This document shows, piece by piece, positions 42,679 to 50,825 of a stretch of 64,000 bases of DNA. Within the stretch, counting starts at the first letter, position 1, and the number at the start of each line of letters is the position of its first letter. The translations under genes were made by a program, and so were the position numbers. The notes beneath the pieces were generated by a model. It ran no database searches and was not told the DNA's origin. It saw only the letters and a list, made by a program, of their open reading frames with translations. The stretch comes from Xanthomarina maritima (GTDB taxonomy: Bacteria; Bacteroidota; Bacteroidia; Flavobacteriales; Flavobacteriaceae): the NCBI RefSeq assembly GCF_008084905.1, contig NZ_VSFC01000050.1:1-64000 (forward strand). The letters are read 5' to 3'.

Positions 42679-43819
42679 TTATTATTTCTATATTTTCAGG
42701 AATGTTATAATTATATTCTTCAAAAACAAATTTACATGTTGTTTTTAATGTCTCTAGATGATTTTTAGAAATTTTATGAGTATTCTTTTTATAACTTTTT
42801 TTACTTTCAATATATGTTTTAAAATTTATTTCAGCTCTTTCAAAACCTGAAAGATTTAATTTTTTATAAATATTGTTTAACACGTCCATTGGGCTTTCTT
42901 GAAGACAATCAAAAGACACTTCTACTAAATTTCCTTTTGGAATTAATTCTCGTTGCTTCAAATAATCACTCATCAAGTTTTCATAAAGTTCAAATACCAT
43001 AACATCTAAAGACTCCCTAGGTATAGTTTGAAGCTGCAAATGAGGCATCATTTTAGAGAAAAAATTGTGTGTTGACAAAAAGACTTCTACTGGATTTCTA
43101 TGAATATGAATAAATTTTGCGTTTGGAAACATTTCTAACAACATCTCTACACGTCCTGTATTTGGTGGGTTTTTAGAAAGATACATGTTTTTATTTGTGT
43201 TTTTTAAAGACTTTTTTATAAGCAATTTGTAATCTGATTTCCAAGATTCTAATTGATTGCTATCTAAGTCTTTAAATTGTATAAAATGTTTATAATATTC
43301 TTTAATTTTTTGAGGAAACATCCAGAAATAATAAAAGCTTATAGGAGTTTTATCTCCTAAAGCAAACTCTTCTTCTTGTGGTAACTTTGTATCTAAAACC
43401 ACATTATCTCCTGCTCTTCTACCTGGAATTAATAATTTAGCAAACCCTTCAAATATAAAATTTCCAATGTTATTAAAAATAGTATCAGGAAATACACTTT
43501 GAAACGTGGTTGTATAACCCATTTTCTGGTCTTGACAAAGCAAATTATGCAAATGCGTCGTTCCACTTCGCCAATGACCTACAATAAAAATAGGTGGATT
43601 TTTAATGTCTTGCTTTTTATATTTCGGGTTGATAAATAGACGTTCGAAAGTTCTAAATGGAAAGTTTATAATATTAATAAATATAGTAATTAGTAACCTG
43701 AAATAATACCGTAAAGATATTTTATTTTTCCATACTAAGCCTAAAACAATATGAAAAGAATAACCTACAGCTGGAGGTAATAAAAATCCTTTTTTACTCT
43801 TTTTCACTAATTGAGACAT
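42671..43819 (-). CDS. sulfotransferase-family protein
   Basis: The 382-residue product has the PAPS 5'-phosphosulfate loop (PIFIVGHWRSGTTHLHNLL) and the 3'-phosphate site (RNPVEVFLSTHNFF). It would sulfate a hydroxy group. The N-terminal stretch (1-70) is hydrophobic and basic (FHIVLGLVWKNKISLRYYFRL) and may sit at the membrane. It precedes the START gene on the same strand and lies in the steroid-like cluster, so a lipid acceptor is likely, but this is inference. Confidence 0.9.
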   Translation of the reverse strand: MSQLVKKSKKGFLLPPAVGYSFHIVLGLVWKNKISLRYYFRLLITIFINIINFPFRTFERLFINPKYKKQDIKNPPIFIVGHWRSGTTHLHNLLCQDQKMGYTTTFQSVFPDTIFNNIGNFIFEGFAKLLIPGRRAGDNVVLDTKLPQEEEFALGDKTPISFYYFWMFPQKIKEYYKHFIQFKDLDSNQLESWKSDYKLLIKKSLKNTNKNMYLSKNPPNTGRVEMLLEMFPNAKFIHIHRNPVEVFLSTHNFFSKMMPHLQLQTIPRESLDVMVFELYENLMSDYLKQRELIPKGNLVEVSFDCLQESPMDVLNNIYKKLNLSGFERAEINFKTYIESKKSYKKNTHKISKNHLETLKTTCKFVFEEYNYNIPENIEIIND

Positions 43820-43850
43820 TTGGTTAAGCTATTATATATTTAATCATTTA

Positions 43851-43888
43851 AAAAAAAATCTTGAAGAATTACATTCCTCAAGATTTTT
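43851..43888 (-). terminator. terminator after the outer-membrane protein gene
   Basis: AAAAAAATCTTGAAGAAT and ATTCCTCAAGATTTTTTT pair fully on the minus strand via one G-U wobble, with an A-run at the left giving the U-tract. It separates the outer-membrane gene from the sulfotransferase gene. Confidence 0.7.
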
Positions 43889-43912
43889 TTCCATTTCTTT
43901 TAACTATATCAT

Positions 43913-44773
43913 TTATTCATTAGGTACAACTTCTTTACTTTTTCTTTTAAAAGTATAAGCATAACCCAAAGAGAATACAAAACTTCCCATATGTACAGTA
44001 CCATAAGTATCTGTATCGTTTTGTAAAGGTATAAATCCATAAGAGCCTCTAAAGTCAAAAATCAATTCACTTGTATCAGTTAAGTTATAAGTTACTCCTC
44101 CTCCAAACATAGCACCAAAATCCATATCTGCTAAATCACTATCGATATCTGTAGTTGCTGTTAAATCACCTTCCACATCAACTAAAATATAATTAGGCAT
44201 GTCTTCTGTACCAATATTAACAGGAATTTGTAAAGGAATAGTCCCTGCCTCATCCAAATAAAACTGACTTTCACCTGAAGTAACTTGTTCTGGGCTTAAA
44301 ATAAATTCTACATATAAACCTGCATTAGCATATACGCCCCATTTATCGCCTAAATTCCACTCGTATTTAGCTAAAACCGGAATTCCAATATAATCAAAAA
44401 CAGCTCTATTATCAAAAGTTGCATAAATTGTTTCAATACCTTGTGATTGTAAATAACCAGATAGTTGTTGACCTTCAGGTGTACTATTCAATGTAGCAGA
44501 TGGAATAGGTTGCATCCCATTTCTATCACCACCTTTTCTTGCGTAATACAATTCTGTTTTAATAGAAAAGTTTTCTGTAAGGCCATAATCTAAAAAGATA
44601 CCACCATCAAAACCAGCTACAGTTTCGTAATCTTTACTATAGATATTATCGTCAGTACTTTTAAGATTTGGCAAGCCTATTCCAAGACGAATACCCATTT
44701 TTGTTTCTTGTGCAAAACTACCTGACGTTAGTAATACAAACGCTAAAACAATTAGTTTATTAAAATGTTTCAT
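43913..44773 (-). CDS. outer-membrane beta-barrel protein
   Basis: The 286-residue product has a signal peptide (VLAFVLLTSGSFAQ) and alternating strands (FSIKTELYYARKGG, WGVYANAGLYVEFIL, SELIFDFRGSYGFIP, SFVFSLGYAYTFKRK). The pattern fits the small PorT-like/outer_membrane_beta-barrel family. It ends with a few charged residues after the last strand. It probably forms a pore or adhesin; no partner is evident. Confidence 0.85.
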   Translation of the reverse strand: MKHFNKLIVLAFVLLTSGSFAQETKMGIRLGIGLPNLKSTDDNIYSKDYETVAGFDGGIFLDYGLTENFSIKTELYYARKGGDRNGMQPIPSATLNSTPEGQQLSGYLQSQGIETIYATFDNRAVFDYIGIPVLAKYEWNLGDKWGVYANAGLYVEFILSPEQVTSGESQFYLDEAGTIPLQIPVNIGTEDMPNYILVDVEGDLTATTDIDSDLADMDFGAMFGGGVTYNLTDTSELIFDFRGSYGFIPLQNDTDTYGTVHMGSFVFSLGYAYTFKRKSKEVVPNE

Positions 44774-44859
44774 TTATTAATATTTTGTTGGTTAATTATG
44801 GTTAAATATAGACAAATTTTATAAAAAGTAGATAGGTGAAAAATTATTATATAATATTT

Positions 44860-45789
44860 TTACTTTTTAACTTTCATAGGAAAAAAACGTGATACTCTTT
44901 TTTGATAATTAGTATATTCTGGATACTTTCCTGCACTAATCTCTTCAGAAAAATCTGAACTTCCCTGAAACAAAACAATTAATAATAAACATCCAGCTAT
45001 ACTCCAATTTATCCATTGACCTGATGCAGACACGCTAAACAGGTAGAAACTTACCCAAATACTTTGTTCAGCAAAATAATTTGGGTGTCTTGAATATGCC
45101 CAGAGTCCTTTGTCTAAAAACCCTTTTTTATAATCTCCTGTTAACTCTTCCCCATTTTTAATCATATCATGTTTTTTACTTTGATATCTCCAATGTTGTT
45201 GGTCTGCAATGGTTTCATATACTATAAAAAACAACATAAAACCAGCTGCTAAATAATCTAATATTCCTAATGGTGTATTATTAAATTGTAATGCAACAAG
45301 TACTGGTAAAGTAAATAACAAAATCAATATATTTTGATACCCAGAAATAAAAAACAAGTTAAAAAGTGTCCATTTCCATTTTGGCTGAAACTCTGGCTTA
45401 TCTCTTAAAACTTGCCATCTATAATCTTCAACACCTTCCCAGAATTTAATAGTAAAAGCCCCATGTCTAGAGAAGTTATAAGTTAATCTCAAACCCCAAA
45501 TAGTTACTAAAACAGACATTAAAATTAATCTAGGTGAATAATTCCCGAAATCAGTAATTACCCATGTGTAAACAATTGGAATAATACTCCAAAGTTTATC
45601 TACTTGACTATTGTTGTTAGTTAATTCTCCAACAACAAAGCAATATACAACAACTGCTAAATTAATATACAAGACCGTTTTTAAAGCTAATAATTCAGTG
45701 TTATCTAAAGGAGTTCCAAAAAAACAAGTAATGATTGGGACAATAAGAAGTGTAGTAATTAAAAGAGAGGCTACTTTTATAATATTCAT
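44860..45789 (-). CDS. DUF1295 (steroid-reductase-like) membrane protein
   Basis: I start at ATG 45789, since the longer frame needs a TTG. The 309-residue product has about eight spans and the DUF1295 signature WAYSRHPNYFAEQSIWVSFY with YPEYTNYQKRVSRFFP at the C-terminus. The family is related to isoprenylcysteine methyltransferases and steroid 5alpha-reductases, so it likely reduces or methylates a hydrophobic substrate. It is a second such enzyme within 6 kb of the SRD5A-like gene. Confidence 0.87.
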   Translation of the reverse strand: MNIIKVASLLITTLLIVPIITCFFGTPLDNTELLALKTVLYINLAVVVYCFVVGELTNNNSQVDKLWSIIPIVYTWVITDFGNYSPRLILMSVLVTIWGLRLTYNFSRHGAFTIKFWEGVEDYRWQVLRDKPEFQPKWKWTLFNLFFISGYQNILILLFTLPVLVALQFNNTPLGILDYLAAGFMLFFIVYETIADQQHWRYQSKKHDMIKNGEELTGDYKKGFLDKGLWAYSRHPNYFAEQSIWVSFYLFSVSASGQWINWSIAGCLLLIVLFQGSSDFSEEISAGKYPEYTNYQKRVSRFFPMKVKK

Positions 45790-45837
45790 ATAATAAAATT
45801 GGTTTAGTTGCAATAAATGTAATCAAATTATGCTATA

Positions 45838-45869
45838 AAAAAAAAGCTTGAGAAGAAACTCAAGCTTTT
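45838..45869 (-). terminator. terminator after the FKBP gene
   Basis: AAAAGCTTGAG (45842-45852) and CTCAAGCTTTT (45859-45869) form an 11-base stem with a six-base loop; an A-run at 45838-45845 gives the U-tract on the minus strand. Confidence 0.8.
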
Positions 45870-45890
45870 AATATAATTTGGTACTATAAT

Positions 45891-46319
45891 TTATTTTATC
45901 CCAACCAATTCAAGATCAAAAGTAAGATCCTGACCAGCAAGCGGATGGTTACCATCTACTATAATATGGTCGTCATTTACAGCCACTACTCTAAATTGAT
46001 TTTCAGAACCATCTGGATTCTTAGAAGCTAAACCCATACCCACTTCAGGAGCCATATCTTGAGGAAGCTGTTCTTTTTTAACTTCGTGAAATAATTCTTT
46101 CATTACTTCACCATAAGCTTCAACTTTAGGAATATTTATAGTCTTTTTTTCGTTTAATTTCATATCAATGATAGCTTTTTCAAATCCAGGAATTAACATC
46201 CCTTGACCAAGAGTTACCTCTAAAGGTTCTCTTTCTAAAGAGCTATCAAAAACTTGTCCATTGCTTAATTTTCCTGTGTAATGAACTTTTACAGTATCAT
46301 TCTCTTTTACTTGACTCAT
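45891..46319 (-). CDS. FKBP-type (SlyD-like) peptidyl-prolyl isomerase
   Basis: The 142-residue product has the FKBP core (VKVHYTGKLSNGQVFDSS, GMLIPGFEKAIIDMKLNEKK, YGEV) with a SlyD-type insert (about 70-125) and DGNHPLAGQDLTFDLELV. It lacks the His-rich tail of E. coli SlyD, so the nickel-delivery role is not indicated. No signal peptide, thus cytoplasmic chaperone/isomerase. Confidence 0.93.
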   Translation of the reverse strand: MSQVKENDTVKVHYTGKLSNGQVFDSSLEREPLEVTLGQGMLIPGFEKAIIDMKLNEKKTINIPKVEAYGEVMKELFHEVKKEQLPQDMAPEVGMGLASKNPDGSENQFRVVAVNDDHIIVDGNHPLAGQDLTFDLELVGIK

Positions 46320-46433
46320 AATATATTTTTCTAGTTTTTAAATCTGTACAAAACTATTAATTTATTGAATGAACATCCACCTTTTATGGAATAAATACCT
46401 GATAATTAAGATAACATTAACGTATTAAATAAA

Positions 46434-46460
46434 AAAAGCCCAACATAAAGTTGAGCTTTT
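46434..46460 (-). terminator. terminator of tRNA-Pro
   Basis: AAAAGCCCAAC (46434-46444) and GTTGAGCTTTT (46450-46460) pair on the minus strand with one G-U wobble, and the A-run at 46431-46437 gives the U-tract just past the tRNA 3' end. Confidence 0.7.
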
Positions 46461-46464
46461 AAAG

Positions 46465-46539
46465 TCGGGGTGGCAGGATTCGAACCTGCGACCTCCGCGT
46501 CCCAAACGCGGCGCGATAACCGGGCTACGCTACACCCCG
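46465..46539 (-). tRNA. tRNA-Pro (anticodon TGG)
   Basis: On the minus strand the acceptor CGGGGTG pairs with CACCCCG, and a discriminator A follows. The anticodon stem CCGCG/CGCGG encloses the loop TTTGGGA with anticodon TGG. The T-loop GGTTCGAATCC is canonical, and the D-arm AGCGTAGCCCGGTTATCGC fits. No CCA is encoded, so the tail must be added after transcription. Confidence 0.96.
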
Positions 46540-46635
46540 AATTAGTTATCAAAATTTTGAGGTGCAAATATATAGCTTTTCTTTAACAACAAACAAGTTT
46601 TTATTTTTTAAATTTAACCTTAAAACTCTATTTAA

Positions 46636-47742
46636 ATGAAATTAAAATATTCACAATATATTATTTTGCTTATAATAAGTATTTTAGCTTGTTCTCAATC
46701 AAAAAAACAAAAGGCATCAAGTGACACATATCAAATAATTGTACCTGATTTAAATATTCCATGGGGATTTACTTTTCTTCCAGATAACTCCATGTTAATT
46801 ACAGAAAAAAAAGGAGAACTTATACATTTTAAAGATGGAAAAAAAACACTTATTCAAGGACTACCAGATATAGAAATCCGTGGCCAAGGTGGTTTTATGG
46901 ATATAGAGATTCATCCAGATTATAAAAACAATGGTTGGATATACTTTTCTTACGCATCGCCTGAAGGAGAAGAAGAAGGTTGCAATACGGCTATAATGAG
47001 GGCAAAAATAGAAAACAACCTACTTGTAAATAAAGCGTTGATATATAAAGCATCACCAAATAGCACTAAAGGACAGCATTTTGGGTCTAGAATTGCATTT
47101 GATAAAGATGGATATTTATTTTTCACTATTGGTGATCGTGGTGATAGAGATAATAACCCACAAGATATTTCAAAAGATTGTGGTAAAGTCTATAGATTAC
47201 ATGATGATGGCAAAATTCCAACAGATAACCCTTTTTACAATATTTCTAATACCAAGACTGCTATTTTTTCTTTAGGCCACAGAAATCCTCAAGGCATGAA
47301 AAAACATCCAGAAACTGGTGAAATCTGGACTCATGAGCATGGTCCAAAAGGAGGAGATGAAATAAACATTATTAAATCAGGTAAAAACTATGGCTGGCCT
47401 TTAGTAACATATGGTGTTAATTATATAGGAACTAAAATTACTGATAATAAAGAACTACCCGGCATGGAGTCTCCAATTCATTATTGGGTACCTTCAATTG
47501 CACCAAGCGGTATGGCTTTTATCTCTAGCGACATTTATACTGGATGGAAAGGCAACTTGCTGGTTGGATCTTTAAAATTTGAATATGTTAGCAGATGTAT
47601 TTTAAAAGATAACAAGGTAATTAAAGAAGAAAAATTACTTGAAGGTCTTGGCAGAGTTCGTTCTCTAGAACAAGGTCCTGATGGTTATATATATGTTGGA
47701 ATAGAAAAATTAGGTATTGTAAAGCTAATACCTGAAAAATAA
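46636..47742 (+). CDS. PQQ-dependent sugar dehydrogenase lipoprotein
   Basis: The 368-residue product has a lipobox (IISILAC, Cys19) and a six-bladed soluble-glucose-dehydrogenase propeller with LNIPWGFTFLPDNSMLITEK, FTIGDRGDRDNNPQDIS, HRNPQGMKKHPETGEIWTHEHGPKGGDE and a final LEGLGRVRSLEQGPDGYIYV. This is the Asd/YliI type, which oxidises aldoses with PQQ as cofactor. No pqq synthesis genes are in the window. Confidence 0.92.
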   Translation: MKLKYSQYIILLIISILACSQSKKQKASSDTYQIIVPDLNIPWGFTFLPDNSMLITEKKGELIHFKDGKKTLIQGLPDIEIRGQGGFMDIEIHPDYKNNGWIYFSYASPEGEEEGCNTAIMRAKIENNLLVNKALIYKASPNSTKGQHFGSRIAFDKDGYLFFTIGDRGDRDNNPQDISKDCGKVYRLHDDGKIPTDNPFYNISNTKTAIFSLGHRNPQGMKKHPETGEIWTHEHGPKGGDEINIIKSGKNYGWPLVTYGVNYIGTKITDNKELPGMESPIHYWVPSIAPSGMAFISSDIYTGWKGNLLVGSLKFEYVSRCILKDNKVIKEEKLLEGLGRVRSLEQGPDGYIYVGIEKLGIVKLIPEK

Positions 47743-47792
47743 TGGTTTTATAAGTTTCAATAATACCTCTCGTATTTCCCAATGTAAATAAC

Positions 47793-47800
47793 TAAATTTG
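47793..47800 (+). promoter_or_regulatory. -7 box upstream of udk
   Basis: TAAATTTG is an exact TAnnTTTG match, 24-31 bases before the udk ATG. No clear -33 element. Confidence 0.4.
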
Positions 47801-47823
47801 TGCTTAAATTTAAATATTAATTC

Positions 47824-48432
47824 ATGCTAATTATTGGTATTGCTGGTGGAACTGGATGTGGAAAAACTACGGTTGTAAATCAAATTTTAGATCAATTGCC
47901 TGAAGGTGAAGTTGGCGTTATTTCACAAGATTCTTATTATAAAGACACATCTCATTTAAGCTTCGATGAGCGTGTAAAGATAAATTTCGACCATCCAAGG
48001 TCTATCGATTTCGTATTACTAGAATCTCATTTAAAAGAATTAAGAAAAGGAAACGACATTCATCAACCTGTTTATTCTTTTATAAAACATAACAGAACTG
48101 GAGATACAATTTTAACACATCCAAGAAAAGTAATGATTGTTGAAGGTATTTTAATTCTAACAAATCCAGAATTAAGAGAGATGTTCGATATTAAAATATT
48201 TGTACATGCAGATAGTGATGAAAGATTAATTCGTCGTTTAAAAAGAGATATTACAGAACGTGGAAGAGATATTGAAGAAGTTCTTTCTCGATACCAAAAC
48301 ACGTTAAAGCCTATGCACCAACAATTTATTGAACCCATGAAGGAATATGCAGATATTATTATTCCTAACAATAAGTATAATACAGTAGCTGTGGATATCG
48401 TTAAGACTATTATTAATCAACGCTTGGCATAA
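47824..48432 (+). CDS. udk: uridine kinase
   Basis: The 202-residue product has the P-loop GIAGGTGCGKTTVVN, the substrate motif ISQDSYYKD and FDHPRSIDFVLL, and the RLIRRLKRDITERGRD arginine patch. It phosphorylates uridine and cytidine for pyrimidine salvage. It overlaps the divIC-like gene (TAATG), the start of an operon with the methylmalonyl-CoA mutase genes. Confidence 0.95.
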   Translation: MLIIGIAGGTGCGKTTVVNQILDQLPEGEVGVISQDSYYKDTSHLSFDERVKINFDHPRSIDFVLLESHLKELRKGNDIHQPVYSFIKHNRTGDTILTHPRKVMIVEGILILTNPELREMFDIKIFVHADSDERLIRRLKRDITERGRDIEEVLSRYQNTLKPMHQQFIEPMKEYADIIIPNNKYNTVAVDIVKTIINQRLA

Positions 48433-48761
48433 TGGCTAAAAGTAGAAACAAATACCTAAAACCTTTTAGAAACATCTTTGTTTTAATATTAGTTGTATTT
48501 GCTGTTTGGATGATTTTTTTTGATGCTAATTCCTGGCTTATACACAATGAATTAAATTCAGATATTGACGAGCTAGAAGATGAAAAGGATTTTTACAAAA
48601 ACGAAATCATAAAAGATAAAAAAGCTATAAAAGAGTTAAGTACAGAAGAAGGTATTGAAAAACTTGCTAGAGAAAAATATTATATGAAGAAAGAAAATGA
48701 AGACATTTACATTATTGAATATGAAGATAGCATAGCTAAAGTGAAAGAAAATGAAAAATAA
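48432..48761 (+). CDS. FtsB/DivIC-like septum protein
   Basis: The 109-residue product has one N-terminal span (about 14-33, IFVLILVVFAVWMIFF) and a long coiled coil (ELNSDIDELEDEKDFYKNEII), ending in LAREKYYMKKENEDIYIIEYED. This is the divisome FtsB/DivIC pattern. It overlaps udk by one base and mutA by 11 bases, a conserved order in flavobacteria. Confidence 0.9.
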   Translation: MAKSRNKYLKPFRNIFVLILVVFAVWMIFFDANSWLIHNELNSDIDELEDEKDFYKNEIIKDKKAIKELSTEEGIEKLAREKYYMKKENEDIYIIEYEDSIAKVKENEK

Positions 48762-50103
48762 ACTATTTGAAGAATTTAGCGACGTTTCATCTAAAGAATG
48801 GAAACAAAAAATTCAAGCCGATTTAAAAGGTGCCGATTATAACGAAACCCTTATTTGGAAAACAAACGAAGGTATTGATGTAAAACCTTTTTATCATGCA
48901 GATGAATTCTCTTCTTTACCAAACGTATCATCATCTCAAGCTACGCAATGGCATATTTGCGATACCATTTTTGTTTCAGATGTTAAAAAATCGAATCACT
49001 ATGCAAAAGAATTTTTAAGTAGAGGCGCACAAAGTATTAAATTTATTATTCCTTCAAAAGATGTTTCATTAAACACGCTTTTAAAAGGTATCGATGCTTA
49101 TGCTAATTCTTTATATTTTGAACTTAAATTTTTAGATTCTAAATTTGCCAAAACACTTGCACAATTTCCCTTTGAAGCTAAAATCTACATCAATACAGAC
49201 ATTATTGGCAATCTGGCTAGAACTGGAAACTGGTTTACATCACTTGAAGCAGATCATCAACATTTTGATACTATAATTAAAGAAACTTCAACTTTTAGTG
49301 TTGATTTATCTTTATTCCAAAATGCTGGAGCAACTATCATTCAGCAGTTGGCTTATGCTTTAGCCCAATCAAATGAATATTTAAATCATGTAGACAACAA
49401 GGAATCAATTCATGTAATTTTTAATGTTTCAGTTGGTACAAATTACTTCTTTGAAATAGCTAAACTTAGAGCTTTACGTTTACTTTGGAAGACTTTAGCT
49501 TCTGAATATAACATCACTTCAGACTGTCATATTTTTGCTACTCCAACCAAACGCAATAAAACATTATACGATTATAACACCAATTTGCTTCGTACAACAA
49601 CAGAATGTATGAGTGCAATTTTAGGTGGAGCGAATACCATTAACAATCTAGCTTACGATGCTATTTATCATAAATCTAACGAATTTGGAAATCGAATTTC
49701 TAGAAATCAACTTTTGGTTTTAAAGCATGAAAGCTATTTCGATAAAGTTAATAATCCTTCAGATGGAACTTATTATATCGAAAGTCTTACACAGCAATTA
49801 GCTGAAAAAGCATTGGAATTATTTAAAGATATTGAAAGAAATGGCGGCTTTTTAAAACAATTGAAAGAAGGCATTATTCAAAGAAAAATAAAAGAAAGCG
49901 CCGAAACTGAACAAACTCAATTCAATTTTGGCGAAGAAGTTTTATTAGGGACCAATAAGCATCCAAATCCTAATGATAAAATGAAACATGAATTAGAACT
50001 TTATCCTTTTGTCAAAACAAACCCAAGAAAGACTCTAGTTGAACCAATTATTGAAAAAAGACTAGCTGAAACTACAGAACAAAATAGATTAAAAACTGAA
50101 TAA
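48751..50103 (+). CDS. mutA: methylmalonyl-CoA mutase, small (beta) subunit
   Basis: The 450-residue product resembles the TIM-barrel part of methylmalonyl-CoA mutase (IQADLKGADYNETLIWKTNEGIDVKPFYHADE, then LGGANTINNLAYDAIYHKSNEFGNRISRNQ). It is shorter than the catalytic subunit and lacks the B12-binding DxHxxG domain, as expected for the non-catalytic subunit. It pairs with mutB after one intervening lipoprotein gene. The reaction interconverts methylmalonyl-CoA and succinyl-CoA. Confidence 0.92.
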   Translation: MKNKLFEEFSDVSSKEWKQKIQADLKGADYNETLIWKTNEGIDVKPFYHADEFSSLPNVSSSQATQWHICDTIFVSDVKKSNHYAKEFLSRGAQSIKFIIPSKDVSLNTLLKGIDAYANSLYFELKFLDSKFAKTLAQFPFEAKIYINTDIIGNLARTGNWFTSLEADHQHFDTIIKETSTFSVDLSLFQNAGATIIQQLAYALAQSNEYLNHVDNKESIHVIFNVSVGTNYFFEIAKLRALRLLWKTLASEYNITSDCHIFATPTKRNKTLYDYNTNLLRTTTECMSAILGGANTINNLAYDAIYHKSNEFGNRISRNQLLVLKHESYFDKVNNPSDGTYYIESLTQQLAEKALELFKDIERNGGFLKQLKEGIIQRKIKESAETEQTQFNFGEEVLLGTNKHPNPNDKMKHELELYPFVKTNPRKTLVEPIIEKRLAETTEQNRLKTE

Positions 50104-50119
50104 ATCTCAAATAAAAATT

Positions 50120-50812
50120 ATGAGCAAATTAAACCTTAAAATTACTTTTATTGCATTAAGTCTAACTCTTTTTAACTGTAAAAAAGAGTCAACAGAATTT
50201 GAAAATTTTAAGTTTGCAAATGAAGAAAATATTTTAATCTGCGAAAACTTAGACACCAAATTATATGTTGAAGCACTTCTTTCATTTGAAGATGATATTG
50301 CTTTGTATTACGATGAAAAAAATAAAAATATAAGGAGAGCTCATTCATTTTATTTCAGAGATGCTATAGCTAATAGAGCAAAATATGAAGAATTTGTTTC
50401 ACCTCATACAATGGAGGTTTTTGAATCTTTAAAACAAGATAAATACCTTTGGAATGAAGATAATAGCATCAACTACAATGCAGATATTTTCACCTGTCTT
50501 TCAAGTAATTTTAAGGTTGAAGGTTTACAAACAACATTTAATGCTTTAGTATCTACAAATAGTATGAGTCCTGAGCTTTTTGGTGCTCCATTAAAAGCAC
50601 ATGTTAAAAATGCACATGAAGACAGATATATGGCAACCTATATTGCATTAGATTTATTTTATGCAAAACTATTTAATGTAGACCCTGCAACTATTACTGA
50701 AAGAACTGGATCTACATTAAACAATAAAATAAAAAATTTACCAGCTATAAATGCAGCAAAAGTCAACCAAGAAAATGCAGTTAAAATAGAACAGAAAGAA
50801 TCTCAAGAATAG
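50120..50812 (+). CDS. lipoprotein of unknown function within the mut operon
   Basis: The 230-residue product has a lipobox (ALSLTLFNC, Cys20) and a mostly helical mature part, with no motif I recognise. It begins 16 bases after mutA and ends 13 bases before mutB. A membrane-anchored envelope protein between two subunits of a cytoplasmic enzyme is odd; it may be an accidental operon member. Confidence 0.8.
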   Translation: MSKLNLKITFIALSLTLFNCKKESTEFENFKFANEENILICENLDTKLYVEALLSFEDDIALYYDEKNKNIRRAHSFYFRDAIANRAKYEEFVSPHTMEVFESLKQDKYLWNEDNSINYNADIFTCLSSNFKVEGLQTTFNALVSTNSMSPELFGAPLKAHVKNAHEDRYMATYIALDLFYAKLFNVDPATITERTGSTLNNKIKNLPAINAAKVNQENAVKIEQKESQE

Positions 50813-50825
50813 ACTAAGCAATAAT

